From NCBI RefSeq assembly GCF_022606295.1, contig NZ_JAHHZS010000019.1, positions 1 through 64,000 on the forward strand: a stretch of 64,000 nucleotides of DNA, in the 5' to 3' direction. A program made the translations under genes and the position numbers. Below are positions 34,265 through 44,632 of this stretch, piece after piece. Each line of letters opens with the position of its first letter. Position 1 is the first letter of the stretch. The notes under the pieces are model-generated. The model saw only the letters and a list, made by a program, of their open reading frames with translations, did no database searches and had not been told where the DNA came from. This stretch comes from Arthrobacter bambusae. Lineage in GTDB: Bacteria; Actinomycetota; Actinomycetes; Actinomycetales; Micrococcaceae.

Positions 34265-36630
34265 TGCACACCTCCGGTGGTCTTGGCTTCTTCGAGGGCG
34301 GCCCACACGCGCGACGGCGTACACGGCATCTTGATGTCCTTCACCCCGAGGTGCCGCACCGCGTCCAGCACACCGTTGACAATGGCGGGCGTTGAGGCGA
34401 TGGTTCCCGCTTCGCCGACTCCCTTGGCCCCCAACTGGTTGGTGGTGGACGGCGTCTCGGTGCGCGCCGTCGTGAAATGCGGCAGATCCGGGGCACCAGG
34501 CACCAAGTAGTCCACAAACGAGCCCGTGACGAGGGTCCCGGCGTCGTCATGAACCGCCTCCTCATAGAGGGCCTGCGCGATTCCCTGTGCCAAGCCACCG
34601 TGGACCTGACCCTCCACGATCAGCGGGTTGACCACCACTCCGACGTCGTCCACGCAGACGTACTTTCGGATGGTGACCTGCCCGGTTTCGGTGTCCACCT
34701 CCATCGCGGCCAGGTGGGTGCCGTGCGGGAAGGAGAAGCTCTGCGGGTCGAAAGTGGCATCCGAATCCAGATTGGGCTCAAACCCTTCTGGCAGGTTGTG
34801 CGCGGAGAAGGCGGCGAAGGCGACTTCACCGAACGCCGTGGACTGGTCGGTGCCCTTGACGCTGAACTTGCCGTCTGTGAACTCGATGTCCTCTTCGCTG
34901 GCCTCCATCAGGTGCGCTGCCAGGACCTTGGCCTTCTCGATCACCTTGTCCGCCGCGGCCAGCACAGCCATGCCACCGACAGTCAGTGAGCGGGAGCCGT
35001 AAGTGTCCAGGCCCCGCTGCGAGACCTGGGTATCGCCATGCAGCACCTCGATATTTTCGAACGGCACGCCGAGCCTGTCCGCCACGAGCTGGCTCCACGC
35101 GGTTTCGTGGCCCTGGCCGTGCGGGGAGGTGCCGGTAACCACCTCGACGTTGCCTGTGGGGAGCACCCGCACCTGGGCATGCTCCCAGCCGCCGGCGGCG
35201 TAACTGAGCGCGCCAAGTACCCGGGACGGAGCCAGACCGCACATTTCGGTGAACGTGGAGATGCCGATGCCGAGCTGGACCGGATCGTTGGCCTCGCGGC
35301 GCCGTACTTGCTCGGCACGGAGCTCGTCATAGCCAAAGAGCTCCACGGCCTTCGCGGTGGCCGCCTCGTAATTGCCGCTGTCGTATTCGAGTCCGGTGAC
35401 TGTGGTGAAGGGGAATTCCTCGTTGTTGATCCAGTTCTTCTTCCGCACTTCCAGGGGATCCATGCCCAGTTCGACGGCGAGTTCATCCATCAAGCGCTCG
35501 ATCGCAAAAGTGGCTTCCGGCCGGCCTGCGCCGCGGTAGGCGCCCGTCCACGCCTTGTTGGTGAAGAGGTTGTTGCATTCCAGACGGTAGGCCGGGAACT
35601 TGTAGATGGCGTTGTACATGAACGCGCCCAGGATCGGGACTCCCGAGCCGATAATGCCCAGGTAGGCGCCCATATCCGCCAGCAACTGGATGTCCAGCCC
35701 GGTGACAATCCCGTCCTTCGTGGCCGCGAGCTTAACCTTCTGTACCTGGGCCCGGCCGTGGTGTCCGGACTGCAGGGACTCGCTGCGGGTTTCGGTGTAT
35801 TTGCACGGCTTGCCGACCCGCCGGGCTGCCATGAGCGTGATGAACTCTTCCGGGATCACTGTCAGCTTTCCGCCGAAACCGCCGCCCACATCCGGGGCGA
35901 TCACACGGAGCTTGCTTTCCGGGAGGCCCAGAGTCAAGGCCAGAATCAGCCGCAGGATGTGGGGTATCTGCGTGGACGACCACATGGTGATTTGCTCACT
36001 CGTCGGGTCAACCACGATCGAGCGCGGTTCCATGAAGGCCGGGATGAGGCGCTGCTGATAAAAGGTGCGTTCGATGAGGACTTCGGCGTTCGCCAATGCT
36101 TCGGCGATCGGCTTGCCTGTGCCGGCTTCGCCCGAGTCAAAAACCCACGTCGCCGAGAGATTGGAGTCCAAGTTGGAGTGGGCCAGCACCTTGTCAGTGA
36201 ACGCCTCCTCCAGATCCAGGACCACCGGCAGTTCGTCGTAGCTGACGTCCACGAGTTCGACGGCGTCGCGCGCCGCGGCGGCGCTGCGGGCAACGATGCA
36301 GGCCACTACCTCGCCGGCAAAGGCCACCTCGTCGACGGCGATCGATGGGAAAGCGGGCGCCTTCTGCTCGGCGGTGACGGGCCAGACGTTGGGCAGGCTG
36401 CCCTGTTCAGCGGCCACATCCGCTCCGGTAAGCACGGTGACGACGCCGGGTGAAGACTTCGCTGCGGAGGTGTCGATCGAGGTGATCTTGGCGTGGGCGA
36501 ACGGGCTGCGGACCATGGCCAAATGAAGCATGCCGGGCAGCGTCATGTTGTCGGTGTACCTCGAGCGTCCGGTGATGAGGTGGGCATCTTCCTTGCGGAG
36601 GCGGGCCCTGCCGACTTCGGTGATGGTCAT
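34261..36630 (-). CDS. coxL: molybdopterin-binding large subunit of form II CODH-like hydroxylase (CoxL-like)
   Basis: A 789-residue xanthine-dehydrogenase-family catalytic subunit. The active-site loop reads AYRGAGR (364-370), the form II signature; form I true CO dehydrogenase has AYxCSFR with a Cu-binding Cys, absent here. DVGGGFGGK (247-255) binds the pterin. CO oxidation is therefore not assured; form II enzymes may hydroxylate other carbonyl or N-heterocyclic substrates. It lies between coxS and coxM with 4-nt overlaps at both junctions. Confidence 0.9.
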   Translation of the reverse strand: MTITEVGRARLRKEDAHLITGRSRYTDNMTLPGMLHLAMVRSPFAHAKITSIDTSAAKSSPGVVTVLTGADVAAEQGSLPNVWPVTAEQKAPAFPSIAVDEVAFAGEVVACIVARSAAAARDAVELVDVSYDELPVVLDLEEAFTDKVLAHSNLDSNLSATWVFDSGEAGTGKPIAEALANAEVLIERTFYQQRLIPAFMEPRSIVVDPTSEQITMWSSTQIPHILRLILALTLGLPESKLRVIAPDVGGGFGGKLTVIPEEFITLMAARRVGKPCKYTETRSESLQSGHHGRAQVQKVKLAATKDGIVTGLDIQLLADMGAYLGIIGSGVPILGAFMYNAIYKFPAYRLECNNLFTNKAWTGAYRGAGRPEATFAIERLMDELAVELGMDPLEVRKKNWINNEEFPFTTVTGLEYDSGNYEAATAKAVELFGYDELRAEQVRRREANDPVQLGIGISTFTEMCGLAPSRVLGALSYAAGGWEHAQVRVLPTGNVEVVTGTSPHGQGHETAWSQLVADRLGVPFENIEVLHGDTQVSQRGLDTYGSRSLTVGGMAVLAAADKVIEKAKVLAAHLMEASEEDIEFTDGKFSVKGTDQSTAFGEVAFAAFSAHNLPEGFEPNLDSDATFDPQSFSFPHGTHLAAMEVDTETGQVTIRKYVCVDDVGVVVNPLIVEGQVHGGLAQGIAQALYEEAVHDDAGTLVTGSFVDYLVPGAPDLPHFTTARTETPSTTNQLGAKGVGEAGTIASTPAIVNGVLDAVRHLGVKDIKMPCTPSRVWAALEEAKTTGGVQ

Positions 36631-37157
36631 GCCACACCTGCCGTTTCCGCTTCATCGCTGTCAGCGGATACTGTGCCGTCTGCCGAAACCGTGCCGTCAG
36701 CCGCGGCCTGCACCGCGGCAACAATGTTCTGGTACCCGGTGCACCGGCAGAGGTTCCCTTCGAGGCCGTCCCGGATTTCCTGTTCGGTGGGGTGCGGGTT
36801 TTCGGTGAGGAGGGATGCCGATTGCATGATCATCCCTGGCGTGCAGAAGCCGCATTGCAGCGCATGGCATTGGTGGAAGGCTTGCTGGAGAGGGGCGAGT
36901 TTTCCGTCCCGGGCCAGGCCTTCGATGGTGGTGACACTGTGGCCGTCTGCCTGAACCGCGAACATGGTGCAGGATTTGACGCTGACTCCGTCCAGATGGA
37001 CGGTGCAGGCGCCGCAGTTGGTAGTGTCGCAGCCGATCAATGTGCCGGTCTTGCCAAGCCGTTCGCGCAGGTACTGGACCAGCAGCAATCGTGGCTCGAC
37101 ATCGTCTGTGTAGCTCACATCATCGACTTCGACGGTGATCGTCTTGGAACTCGCCAT
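36627..37157 (-). CDS. coxS: 2Fe-2S small subunit (CoxS-like)
   Basis: A 176-residue iron-sulfur subunit. The plant-type [2Fe-2S] cysteines are at 43, 48, 51 and 63 ([13 protein letters not shown]...SC), and the second cluster domain has CGFC and the NLCRCTGY motif. A short C-terminal tail has a repeated ADGTVS. ATG 37157 follows a GGAGAT site. It passes electrons from the Mo centre to the FAD subunit. The order S-L-M matches form II clusters; form I is M-S-L. Confidence 0.92.
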   Translation of the reverse strand: MASSKTITVEVDDVSYTDDVEPRLLLVQYLRERLGKTGTLIGCDTTNCGACTVHLDGVSVKSCTMFAVQADGHSVTTIEGLARDGKLAPLQQAFHQCHALQCGFCTPGMIMQSASLLTENPHPTEQEIRDGLEGNLCRCTGYQNIVAAVQAAADGTVSADGTVSADSDEAETAGVA

Positions 37158-37248
37158 GGGGATCTCCTGTCGCGTTGGACGACGGGCACGACTGCTCGGC
37201 ATCCAGTCCTGATGTGACACAGGTTACTCCTCGGAGAACGCGAATGCC

Positions 37249-38415
37249 CTAGCCCGGCTTGAGTTCGTACCCCGCATCCTCGTGGTCCGCTTCAACCGTG
37301 GGTTCGTGGTGGATCCGGGCCTCCATGGTGCTCAATCGTCCGCCGCCGCCACCCCAGTGCAACGCAATGATTTCGGCGGCGATGGAGACGGCCGTTTCTT
37401 CGGGGGTGCGGGATCCCAGGTCCAGGCCGATCGGGCTGGAGAGCCTGGCCAATTCGGCCTCGCTCAGGCCGGCTTCGCGCAGCCGTTCCAGCCGGTCGTG
37501 GTGCGTGCGTCGGGAGCCCATCGCGCCCACGTAGGCCACGTTGTGGCGCAGTGCCAGCTCCAGGAGCGGAACGTCGAATTTTGGATCATGGGTCAGCACG
37601 CAGATCACCGTGCGGTCATCCACTTGGCCGGCAGCGATCTGCGCCTGCAGGTAGCGGTGCGGCCATTCCACCACTACTTCGTCGGCCTGCGGGAACCGGG
37701 CAGCCGTTGCGAAAACCGCGCGGGCGTCGCAGACCGTGACCCGATAGCCCAGGAAAGTGCCTTGTTTCGCGACGGCGGCAGCGAAGTCGATCGCACCGAA
37801 CACCAGCATCCGAGGCTGCGGGGCGAAACTGAGGGCGAAAACGCGCATGCCCTCGCCGCGGCGCTGCCCGTCCGGTCCGTACATGAGGGTGGCGTTGCGG
37901 CCTGCGGCCAGCAGGCCCTGGACATCGTCGGATACCGCGTGGTCGGCACGCTCGCTGCCGAGGGAGCCGACGAACCCCTCCGGGCGGACCACCAAATGGC
38001 GGCCCAGCCACGCCGGATCGGGGTGTTCGATCACGGTGACGATGGCAACCGGGCGGCCTGCACCGACGTCGTCCGCTACTTGCGGCAATTCCGGGAAGAG
38101 CTCAGTGGAAAGCGGTTCCACAAAAATATCCAGGATCCCGCCGCAGGTGAGGCCGACCTCGAACGCGGCGTCGTCACTGATGCCGTAGCGCTGCAGCACC
38201 GGCTTGCCGGACTCGACCACCTTGGTGGCCAGTTCGTAGAGCGCTCCTTCGACGCACCCGCCGGACACCGAGCCCACCGCACTGCCGTCGGCGTCGACCA
38301 TCATGGCGGCTCCGGCCGGCCGCGGTGCGGAGCGGAAGGTGCGCACCACCGTTCCGAGTCCTACTGTGTGGCCGGCCGCCATGGCTGCGACCAGATCGTC
38401 CAAGACTTCACGCAT
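37249..38415 (-). CDS. XdhC/CoxI-family molybdenum cofactor maturation protein
   Basis: A 388-residue XdhC-type protein. The N-terminal XdhC domain has GLGTVVRTFRSAPRPAGAAM and the conserved SVSGGCVEGALYE. The C-terminal Rossmann domain has HNVAYVGAMGSRR. Family members protect sulfurated Moco and insert it into molybdenum hydroxylases. It lies between the VWA gene and coxS, so it likely acts on this enzyme. ATG 38415 overlaps the VWA stop by 8 nt; a TTG at 38421 is also possible. Confidence 0.85.
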   Translation of the reverse strand: MREVLDDLVAAMAAGHTVGLGTVVRTFRSAPRPAGAAMMVDADGSAVGSVSGGCVEGALYELATKVVESGKPVLQRYGISDDAAFEVGLTCGGILDIFVEPLSTELFPELPQVADDVGAGRPVAIVTVIEHPDPAWLGRHLVVRPEGFVGSLGSERADHAVSDDVQGLLAAGRNATLMYGPDGQRRGEGMRVFALSFAPQPRMLVFGAIDFAAAVAKQGTFLGYRVTVCDARAVFATAARFPQADEVVVEWPHRYLQAQIAAGQVDDRTVICVLTHDPKFDVPLLELALRHNVAYVGAMGSRRTHHDRLERLREAGLSEAELARLSSPIGLDLGSRTPEETAVSIAAEIIALHWGGGGGRLSTMEARIHHEPTVEADHEDAGYELKPG

Positions 38416-39565
38416 TGGCAACCACGTCCAACAACTCCTCGAAACTCTGCATTGAGTGCCCCCCTATAAAGAAGTCAACGTGCGGCAGGACCGCCCTGAT
38501 TCCCCGCTGCAGCGGCTGATATCCCGCTTTGCCGCGGTGCGGATTGGACCAAATGATCCGCCGCGCCAGATGGTGCAGCCGTTCGACCTGCCGTCCCAGC
38601 AGTGCGGGGTCGCCCCGCTCCCAGCCATCGCTGGCAATCACGACGACGGCGCCGCGCACCATCACGCGCTGCCCCCAGCGGTCGTTGAACGCCCGCAGCG
38701 CTTCTCCAAGCCGGGTCCCCCCGGACCAATCGGGGACGGCGCGGCCAGCGAAGGCCAAGGCATTGTCCGGGTCGGGAACCCGCAGTGCGCCCGTCACGCG
38801 GGTCAGTCGGGTACCGAGCGTAAACACCTCCACTTGGCGAGGGGCGGCTTCCACGACCCGGTGGGCCAAGCGCAGCAGGCTGTCCGCGTAAGGTGCCATC
38901 GAACCCGAGACGTCGATCAACCAGACCATCCGGCGGGGTTTGCGCGGAGCCCGGGCACGGCGCAGCGGTCCGGGTTCCCCGCCGCGGCGCAGTTGGTCGC
39001 GCAGGGTCCGCACGCGGTCCACGTCGCCGTGCCGGTCGAGGTGCTTGCGCCTGGTCTGGCGGGTGGGCAGGCGTACCGGTAGTTCCTCGAACATCCGGCG
39101 CAGCAGGGCCCGCTCGGCGTCGTCCAGGACGGCGACATCGCGGTGCCGCAGCAGCTCACGGCGGCTGGCGAGCGCCCGCAACTGTTCGCGCCTACCTTCC
39201 GGCCCGCCGTCGTCGTTGTCCAAAGACGTGGCGCTGACGGCCGTCGCGGAGTTTTCCAGGCGTTCGGCGGCGGAATGTTCCACGGCGAACCAGGCCTCAA
39301 ACGTCCGCTGGTAGGCGGGCAGGTCCTCCGGCGAGGCGCACAAGGTGGCGCGGCCGGCCCAGAAGACGTCCGAACGGCGATCCAGGGCGAGCCTGCCGAC
39401 GGCGTCGACGAAGCTGAGCGAGCGGTCCGCGGTCACTTTCACGCCGGCCGCACGCACGGCGGCAGCAAAGGCCAACAGGATCTCTTCGGCGCTGTGGCCC
39501 GTGCCCGTGTCTGGGCTGTGGCCTGGGCTGTGCCCTCCCGGGGTGATCTGTCCTGCCGGCGGCAT
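38408..39565 (-). CDS. coxE: VWA-domain protein (CoxE-like)
   Basis: A 385-residue protein. The C-terminal von Willebrand A domain has the MIDAS motif DVSGSM (D-x-S-x-S) followed by SGGTRLGEALRAF and DGWERGD. The N-terminal half is Arg-rich and helical. In Oligotropha CoxE works with the MoxR-type CoxD ATPase to build the Mo-Cu-S centre. It starts 4 nt after the MoxR stop, with an 8-nt overlap with the XdhC gene downstream. Confidence 0.85.
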   Translation of the reverse strand: MPPAGQITPGGHSPGHSPDTGTGHSAEEILLAFAAAVRAAGVKVTADRSLSFVDAVGRLALDRRSDVFWAGRATLCASPEDLPAYQRTFEAWFAVEHSAAERLENSATAVSATSLDNDDGGPEGRREQLRALASRRELLRHRDVAVLDDAERALLRRMFEELPVRLPTRQTRRKHLDRHGDVDRVRTLRDQLRRGGEPGPLRRARAPRKPRRMVWLIDVSGSMAPYADSLLRLAHRVVEAAPRQVEVFTLGTRLTRVTGALRVPDPDNALAFAGRAVPDWSGGTRLGEALRAFNDRWGQRVMVRGAVVVIASDGWERGDPALLGRQVERLHHLARRIIWSNPHRGKAGYQPLQRGIRAVLPHVDFFIGGHSMQSFEELLDVVANA

Positions 39566-39569
39566 GCGC

Positions 39570-40466
39570 TCAGCCGAGCATCCGGGCCAAGGCCGCCGAG
39601 ACCCGCTCGGTGTCCTCGCGGTACTTGCACAGCGCGCCGATGCTGGCCGCCGCCGAGGCCAAGTCCAACTCCGCACGGCCGAGCTGGTGCAGCGCGCGGG
39701 CCCAGTCCAGGGTCTCGGCAACGCCCGGAGGCTTGAGCACGTCGTCGGTGACCCGGATCTGCTGGACCGCGCGAACCACCTGCTCGGCAAGGAGCTCGGG
39801 CACCTCGGGGAGCCGGGTCCGCACAATCTCCACTTCGCGGGCCAGCCCTGGGTGGTCGATCCAGTGGTACAGGCAGCGGCGTTTGAGCGCATCGTGCAGG
39901 TCCCGGGTCCGGTTGGAGGTGAGCACCACGATCGGCGGGGTGTCGGCCTTGACGGTGCCGAACTCGGGGATGGAGACCTGGTAGGTGGAGAGCACCTCCA
40001 GCAGGAACGCCTCGAACTCGTCGTCGGCCCGGTCGATTTCATCGATGAGCAGCACGGCCGGGCTTTGCTGCAGCGCCTTCAGGATGGGGCGGGCCAGCAG
40101 GAACCGTTTGTCGTACAGCGAACTTTCCAGTTCGGCCACGCTCAGCCGCGTGCCCATTCCCGAGCCGCCGCTGGCCTCCACGCTGCGCAGATGCAGGATC
40201 TGGGCAGTGAAGTCCCAGTCATACAGCGCTTGCGACGCGTCGATTCCCTCATAGCACTGCAAACGGATCAGCGGCAGCCCGAACCCTTCCGCCAGCGCTT
40301 CGGCGAGGGAGGTCTTGCCGGTGCCCGGTTCGCCTTCCAGCAGCAGCGGCCGTTCCATGCTCAGGGCGAGGTAGCCGATGGTGGCCAGGCCGTCGTCGGC
40401 GAGGTAGCCGGTGGCGGCCAGCATTTCGGCCAGCGCTGTCGCGGAGCTGATCGACGTCTGCGTCAT
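39570..40466 (-). CDS. coxD: MoxR-type AAA+ ATPase (CoxD-like)
   Basis: A 298-residue AAA+ protein. Walker A GEPGTGKT is at 45-52 and Walker B LLIDEIDRADDEFEAFLLE is near 135-153; sensor LTSNRTRDLHDALKRRC follows. Of the MoxR/CoxD class, which remodels cofactor sites with a VWA partner. Coupled to coxE downstream, and 42 bp after moaA on the same strand. Confidence 0.88.
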   Translation of the reverse strand: MTQTSISSATALAEMLAATGYLADDGLATIGYLALSMERPLLLEGEPGTGKTSLAEALAEGFGLPLIRLQCYEGIDASQALYDWDFTAQILHLRSVEASGGSGMGTRLSVAELESSLYDKRFLLARPILKALQQSPAVLLIDEIDRADDEFEAFLLEVLSTYQVSIPEFGTVKADTPPIVVLTSNRTRDLHDALKRRCLYHWIDHPGLAREVEIVRTRLPEVPELLAEQVVRAVQQIRVTDDVLKPPGVAETLDWARALHQLGRAELDLASAAASIGALCKYREDTERVSAALARMLG

Positions 40467-40508
40467 GGCACCAGCATAGGGTCACCGGCAGGGCTCCGGC
40501 CCGCTCGG

Positions 40509-41549
40509 CTACCCGCCGATGTACGACATCTCGATCTTGTGTGCCGCTGCGGGGTCTTTAGGCGTGTGCGAACTGCGCAGTTCCGAGTAGCGGTCAGTGC
40601 GGCCGCCCCACAGTGCGGACAACGCCGTCGAAAGCTCGACGTCGGACGCGCCGTCTCTCAGGAGTGCCCTCAGGTCCGTCCCGGCTGTGGCGAAGAGGCA
40701 CGTGAACAGCTTCCCGTCGGCCGAGAGCCGGGCCCGCGTGCAGCCGCGGCAAAAGGCTTGGGTCACGCTGGAAATGACACCGATTTCGCCGCTGCCGTCC
40801 GCGTAGCGCCAGCGATCCGAGGTCTCGCCAGGGTAGTTCGGCGCCACGGACTCCAGCGGGAACTCCGCGCCGATGCGGGCCAGGATCTCGGCGGAGGGGA
40901 CCACTTCATCCATTTTCCAGCCATTGGACGCACCCACGTCCATGTACTCGATGAACCGCAGGATGAACCCGGACCCCTTGAAGTGGCGAGCCATGGGAAG
41001 GATGTCCTGGTCATTCGTCCCGCGCTTGACCACCATGTTGATCTTCACCGGCCCGAGTCCCGCGGCCTGGGCAACCTCCGCGGCGTGCAGGACCCTGGCC
41101 ACGGGATAGCCGACGTCGTTCATGGCCTGGAAGGTCTCCTCCCGGAGGGAGTCCAGCGAGACCGTCACCCGGTTCAGCCCGGCATCCTTGAGGACCTGTG
41201 CCTTCTGCGCCAGGACCGAGCCGTTCGTGGTCATGGCAAGGTCCGGTGCCAGCCCGTCGGGAGTGCGCAGCCGGGCCAGCATCCGGACCAGTTCCTCGAT
41301 GTCCTTCCGCAGCAGGGGTTCCCCACCGGTCAACCGGATCTTCCGCACTCCGTGCCCTACCGCGATCGACGCCAGCCTGGTGATTTCCTCAAAGGTCAGC
41401 AGCTGGTCCCGGGGCATGAAAACGAAGTCGCGCCCGAAGATCTCCTTGGGCATGCAGTAGACGCAACGGAAATTGCACCGGTCCGTGACGGAAATCCGCA
41501 GGTCCCGCAGGGGCCGGTGGAAGGTGTCGGTGATGGAATTGGCGTCCAT
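40509..41549 (-). CDS. moaA: GTP 3',8-cyclase MoaA
   Basis: A 346-residue radical SAM enzyme, first step of molybdopterin synthesis. The N-terminal 4Fe-4S cysteines are at 25, 29 and 32 (C-x3-C-x2-C). The C-terminal cluster triad lies in [21 protein letters not shown]. It ends with the YIGG tail needed for activity. ATG 41549 is preferred because family similarity begins there. Its place at the head of the cox-like run ties cofactor supply to the enzyme made downstream. Confidence 0.9.
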   Translation of the reverse strand: MDANSITDTFHRPLRDLRISVTDRCNFRCVYCMPKEIFGRDFVFMPRDQLLTFEEITRLASIAVGHGVRKIRLTGGEPLLRKDIEELVRMLARLRTPDGLAPDLAMTTNGSVLAQKAQVLKDAGLNRVTVSLDSLREETFQAMNDVGYPVARVLHAAEVAQAAGLGPVKINMVVKRGTNDQDILPMARHFKGSGFILRFIEYMDVGASNGWKMDEVVPSAEILARIGAEFPLESVAPNYPGETSDRWRYADGSGEIGVISSVTQAFCRGCTRARLSADGKLFTCLFATAGTDLRALLRDGASDVELSTALSALWGGRTDRYSELRSSHTPKDPAAAHKIEMSYIGG

Positions 41550-41660
41550 GCAGCGCCCTCTCAACGCGGTAGTAGTGCCAACCGCTTGTGCCTCTCCCAG
41601 CGTAAGCCCGGCCCCCGGCGCCCACAATGGAGATTCGGATGGGCGGCGGCGGAACCGGAC

Positions 41661-42347
41661 TCAGCCGATGGGCTCCGCCATCTTCTCCACAACATACTGG
41701 GCGTCCACCGAGGTGCCGATCACCGGGTCCGTCATTTCCACCTTCCAGCTGCGGGCAAACTGGTCGACCCCTTGTTTCATCGCAACCGTTCCTGAGATGA
41801 GGACCGTGCCCGGCTGGTTCAGCCCACGCTCCGCCAGGACCCCCAGCCAGTAGTCGGGGCTGAGGAGCGCCTCGAGCGAACTGTCCTGGATCAGGGTGTC
41901 CGGAGTTTCGCCGTCGCCTACCCAGCCCTTGAGCGTGATGTTGTCCAAATGGTCGCGGATGTCATCCAGGCGCCAGGCTTTGCGACCCAACACGTCCGGG
42001 CTGGCGTTCTTGCTCCATGCCACGCCATGGACTTCGAGTTCGCGGTCCGTATGATCGCACGCCACTGTCAGGAGCACGTCCTCCTCCGTGATCACGAGCG
42101 CCCATTCCGCTTCGCCCGAGGTCCTGCCGTGCTGCACGCGGACTTCGGAAACCTGCTGCGCCAGGTATGGCGACACGGGGTACAGTGCCGGCGTGGTTGC
42201 GGGACCGGGAACGCCGAGTTCGGCCAGCTCGGCGATGTGGGCTTGCACTTCTTCCTGTTCGCGCCCTGCGTAGCCGGCGTTCAGGAGGTGCTTGACCTGG
42301 ACATTCCGTGTGGTGCCATCGGGAAGTTCAAAGCTCAGAGTCGTCAT
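41661..42347 (-). CDS. DUF2848 family protein (FAH-like)
   Basis: A 228-residue protein matching DUF2848 (FELPDGTTRNVQVKHLLNAGYAG at the start, YPVSPYLAQQVSEV, then LISGTVAMKQGVDQFA). The fold is expected to resemble fumarylacetoacetate hydrolase; substrate unknown. It is divergent from an MHS transporter across a 147-bp gap that holds a GTATAC operator, and a nitrilase and GntR lie on the far side of the transporter. A role in a small catabolic route is likely. Confidence 0.78.
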   Translation of the reverse strand: MTTLSFELPDGTTRNVQVKHLLNAGYAGREQEEVQAHIAELAELGVPGPATTPALYPVSPYLAQQVSEVRVQHGRTSGEAEWALVITEEDVLLTVACDHTDRELEVHGVAWSKNASPDVLGRKAWRLDDIRDHLDNITLKGWVGDGETPDTLIQDSSLEALLSPDYWLGVLAERGLNQPGTVLISGTVAMKQGVDQFARSWKVEMTDPVIGTSVDAQYVVEKMAEPIG

Positions 42348-42433
42348 TTTCTGTCCATTCTTTGCGTGTCCTGCTGGAGAAATTTTTCAAACCGGAAACC
42401 GGAAACAGTCGCCAATGTACAACCAGTATGCGT

Positions 42434-42445
42434 AATGTATACATT
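42434..42445. promoter_or_regulatory. GntR operator AATGTATACATT
   Basis: A perfect 12-bp palindrome in the DUF2848/MHS divergent gap. The core TGTATACA recurs at 44607-44614 in front of the GntR and nitrilase genes, so both sites probably bind the same FadR-type GntR protein. Confidence 0.65.
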
Positions 42446-42494
42446 TAACGCCAGTGTGGCAGGCGTCACCGTAAACTTCTCGTGGAGGAAACCC

Positions 42495-43886
42495 ATGGCC
42501 AACGTTCCAGTTCCGGCTTCCGGCGCAGCGCCGCGTCCGGGAAAGCCGATGCATCCCAAAGGCCTGTACAAGGCCTTTGCCGCAAGTCTCACCGGCACCG
42601 CGCTCGAGTGGTACGACTTTGCCGTCTACTCCGCCGCGGCCGCCGTCGTGTTCCCCCTTGTCTTTTTTCCGTCATCGGACCCCTTGACCGGGACCATCCT
42701 GGCCTTCTCGACCTACGCCGTGGGCTACGTGTCCCGACCGGTGGGTGGCATCATTTTCGGCCGGCTTGGTGACCGCATCGGCCGTAAGAAAGTCCTGGTG
42801 ACGACGCTGATGATCATCGGCGTTGCCACGGTGCTGATCGGGGCGCTACCGGGCTATGGCAGCATCGGGATTTCGGCCCCGATCATCCTGGTGTTGCTGC
42901 GCTTTGCCCAGGGCGTGGGCGTGGGCGGCGAATGGGGCGGCGCAGTGCTGCTCTCCAGCGAATACGGCGATCCCCAGCGGCGCGGCTTCTGGGCTTCGGC
43001 GGCCCAGGTCGGACCGCCGGCCGGCAACCTCCTGGCCAACGGCATCTTGGCCGTCCTGACCGTTACCCTCAGCGAAGCGCAGTTCATCAGCTTCGGCTGG
43101 CGCATCGCCTTCCTGGTCTCGGCCGTGCTGGTGGGCTTCGGTCTCTGGATTCGGCTCAAGCTTGAAGACACCCCGATTTTCAAGGCCATCGAGGCGCACG
43201 GTGAGCAGTCCAACGCTCCGGTCCGCGAAGTCTTCAGCAAGGAACTCCGGCCGCTCGTCGCTGCCACCCTGTGCCGGGTGGGCCCGGACGTGCTGTACGC
43301 CTTGTTCACAGTCTTCACCCTGAGCTACGGAATCCAGACGCTTGGCTATGACCGCAGCCAGGTCCTCACCGCCGTGTTGATCGGCTCCGCATTCCAGCTC
43401 TTCATGATCCCGCTGGCGGGTGCCGTCTCCGACCGCTTCAACCGGCGCCTCGTCTACGGCATCGCGGCAGTGATCGGAGCCGTGTGGACTTTCGTCTTCT
43501 TCGGCATCCTGGGCGGGCACAGCGAGCCGCTGCTGATCGTGGGAATTGTCCTGGGCCTCATGGCGCACTCCTTCATGTACGGACCGCAGGCCGCCTTCAT
43601 CGTGGAACAGTTCTCCCCGAGGCTTCGGTCCACGGGAAGTTCGCTGGCCTATACCTTCGCCGGCGTGATCGGGGGCGCCATCGCACCCTTGATGTTCACA
43701 CTCTTGCTGTCCCAGTTCGGCACCTGGATTCCGGTTGCCATCTATGTGGCCGTGGCCGCCGTCGTCACCGTCGTGGGATTGGCGCTCGGCCGGGACTCCG
43801 ACACTGTGGAGGATGAGGACTACCGCCTGCTGCTCGAAGGATCTGCGGCGGCAAGCCAGCCGTCCGCGGCCGCTGAAACCCGCTGA
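42495..43886 (+). CDS. MHS-family MFS transporter
   Basis: A 463-residue, 12-helix metabolite:H+ symporter. MHS signatures are ALEWYDFAVYSAAAAVVFP near the N-terminus, RPVGGIIFGRLGDRIGRKKVL (loop 2-3) and GVGVGGEWGGAVLL. The likely substrate is an organic acid or small aromatic compound. ATG 42495 follows GGAGGA. The divergent gene is DUF2848 and the shared operator is GTATAC. Downstream is the GntR gene, convergent. Confidence 0.85.
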   Translation: MANVPVPASGAAPRPGKPMHPKGLYKAFAASLTGTALEWYDFAVYSAAAAVVFPLVFFPSSDPLTGTILAFSTYAVGYVSRPVGGIIFGRLGDRIGRKKVLVTTLMIIGVATVLIGALPGYGSIGISAPIILVLLRFAQGVGVGGEWGGAVLLSSEYGDPQRRGFWASAAQVGPPAGNLLANGILAVLTVTLSEAQFISFGWRIAFLVSAVLVGFGLWIRLKLEDTPIFKAIEAHGEQSNAPVREVFSKELRPLVAATLCRVGPDVLYALFTVFTLSYGIQTLGYDRSQVLTAVLIGSAFQLFMIPLAGAVSDRFNRRLVYGIAAVIGAVWTFVFFGILGGHSEPLLIVGIVLGLMAHSFMYGPQAAFIVEQFSPRLRSTGSSLAYTFAGVIGGAIAPLMFTLLLSQFGTWIPVAIYVAVAAVVTVVGLALGRDSDTVEDEDYRLLLEGSAAASQPSAAAETR

Positions 43887-43943
43887 CCCTCGGGAGAAGT
43901 CGTGAGCATCTCGGCGAGCAGCGTTTGGCAGCCAGAAACTGCC

Positions 43944-44600
43944 TTAAGTCCGGAGCAGGATGTCCCGGGTCACCGCAAGGTGATGGTCAATCGCTTTCTG
44001 CGCCTTCGCCGCGTCGCCGGACATCAGGGCGTCGAGAATGTCCTGGTGTTCGGCGCACACCTGCTCGCGCCGGCCTCCGGTACGGAACAGCGCGGAGACG
44101 CCTACCAGGATCTGCCGGACGTGGAGCTTGCTGTACGTCCGGGAGATCAGCTCGTTGCCCGCCGCGTCGATGAGCTGCTGGTGGAACAGCGTGTCCAGGC
44201 GGATAAACTCACGGGCCGCTTCCGGGCTCAGTTCCTCGGGAAGCTTGGCCTGCTGGTCAAGGGTTTCCTGCATCGTCCCGGCGGGGATCCGGCCTTGCTC
44301 GATGACCAGCCGGGCAGCGTGGCTTTCAAGAATCCCGCGCAGTTCCATCAATTCGGACATTTCCCGGCCGGTCACCGGGGGAACGTAAGCCCCGCGCTGG
44401 GGAATCAATTCCACCAAGCCGTCGGAGACGAGCAGCAGGAGCGCCTCACGCACCGGCGTACGCGAGACGCCGATTTCCGCGGCCAGTTCCTGCTCGTTCA
44501 GGAACTTCCCCTGGACTTCGGGGTCGATCAGGATATTTTCACGCAGGTACGCGTACGCCTTCTCGCGGCCGGACGCCGCAGTCCCCGAACTTTTTCGCAT
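43944..44600 (-). CDS. GntR-family (FCD) transcriptional regulator
   Basis: A 218-residue regulator. The GntR winged helix covers about residues 10-75 (LNEQELAAEIGVSRTPVREA). The C-terminal FCD domain has metal-ligand residues (LDTLFHQQL, EHQDILDAL, DHH). It is divergent from the nitrilase gene with the palindrome ATACATCATGTAT between them, and the same TGTATACA core lies upstream of the transporter. It probably represses the DUF2848/MHS/nitrilase set. Confidence 0.85.
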   Translation of the reverse strand: MRKSSGTAASGREKAYAYLRENILIDPEVQGKFLNEQELAAEIGVSRTPVREALLLLVSDGLVELIPQRGAYVPPVTGREMSELMELRGILESHAARLVIEQGRIPAGTMQETLDQQAKLPEELSPEAAREFIRLDTLFHQQLIDAAGNELISRTYSKLHVRQILVGVSALFRTGGRREQVCAEHQDILDALMSGDAAKAQKAIDHHLAVTRDILLRT

Positions 44601-44614
44601 ACATCATGTATACA
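44599..44614. promoter_or_regulatory. GntR operator ATACATCATGTATACA
   Basis: Palindrome ATACAT-C-ATGTAT (44599-44611) overlapping TGTATACA (44607-44614), located over the GntR start codon and 19 bp before the nitrilase ATG. Shares its core with the site at 42434-42445. Confidence 0.6.
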
Positions 44615-44632
44615 ACAATTTGGAGCAAATTC

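Noticed and set aside
35038..36453. Plus-strand open frame of 471 codons opposite coxL
   Set aside because: Shadow frame. The minus-strand product has clear molybdopterin motifs.
34261..36630. True carbon monoxide dehydrogenase (form I)
   Set aside because: The active-site loop is AYRGAGR without the copper-binding Cys of AYxCSFR, and gene order is S-L-M.
39565..40042. Extended N-terminus of the VWA protein upstream of 39565
   Set aside because: It would read through the MoxR gene in another frame and is Ser/Arg-rich shadow sequence; the true start lies 4 nt after the MoxR stop.
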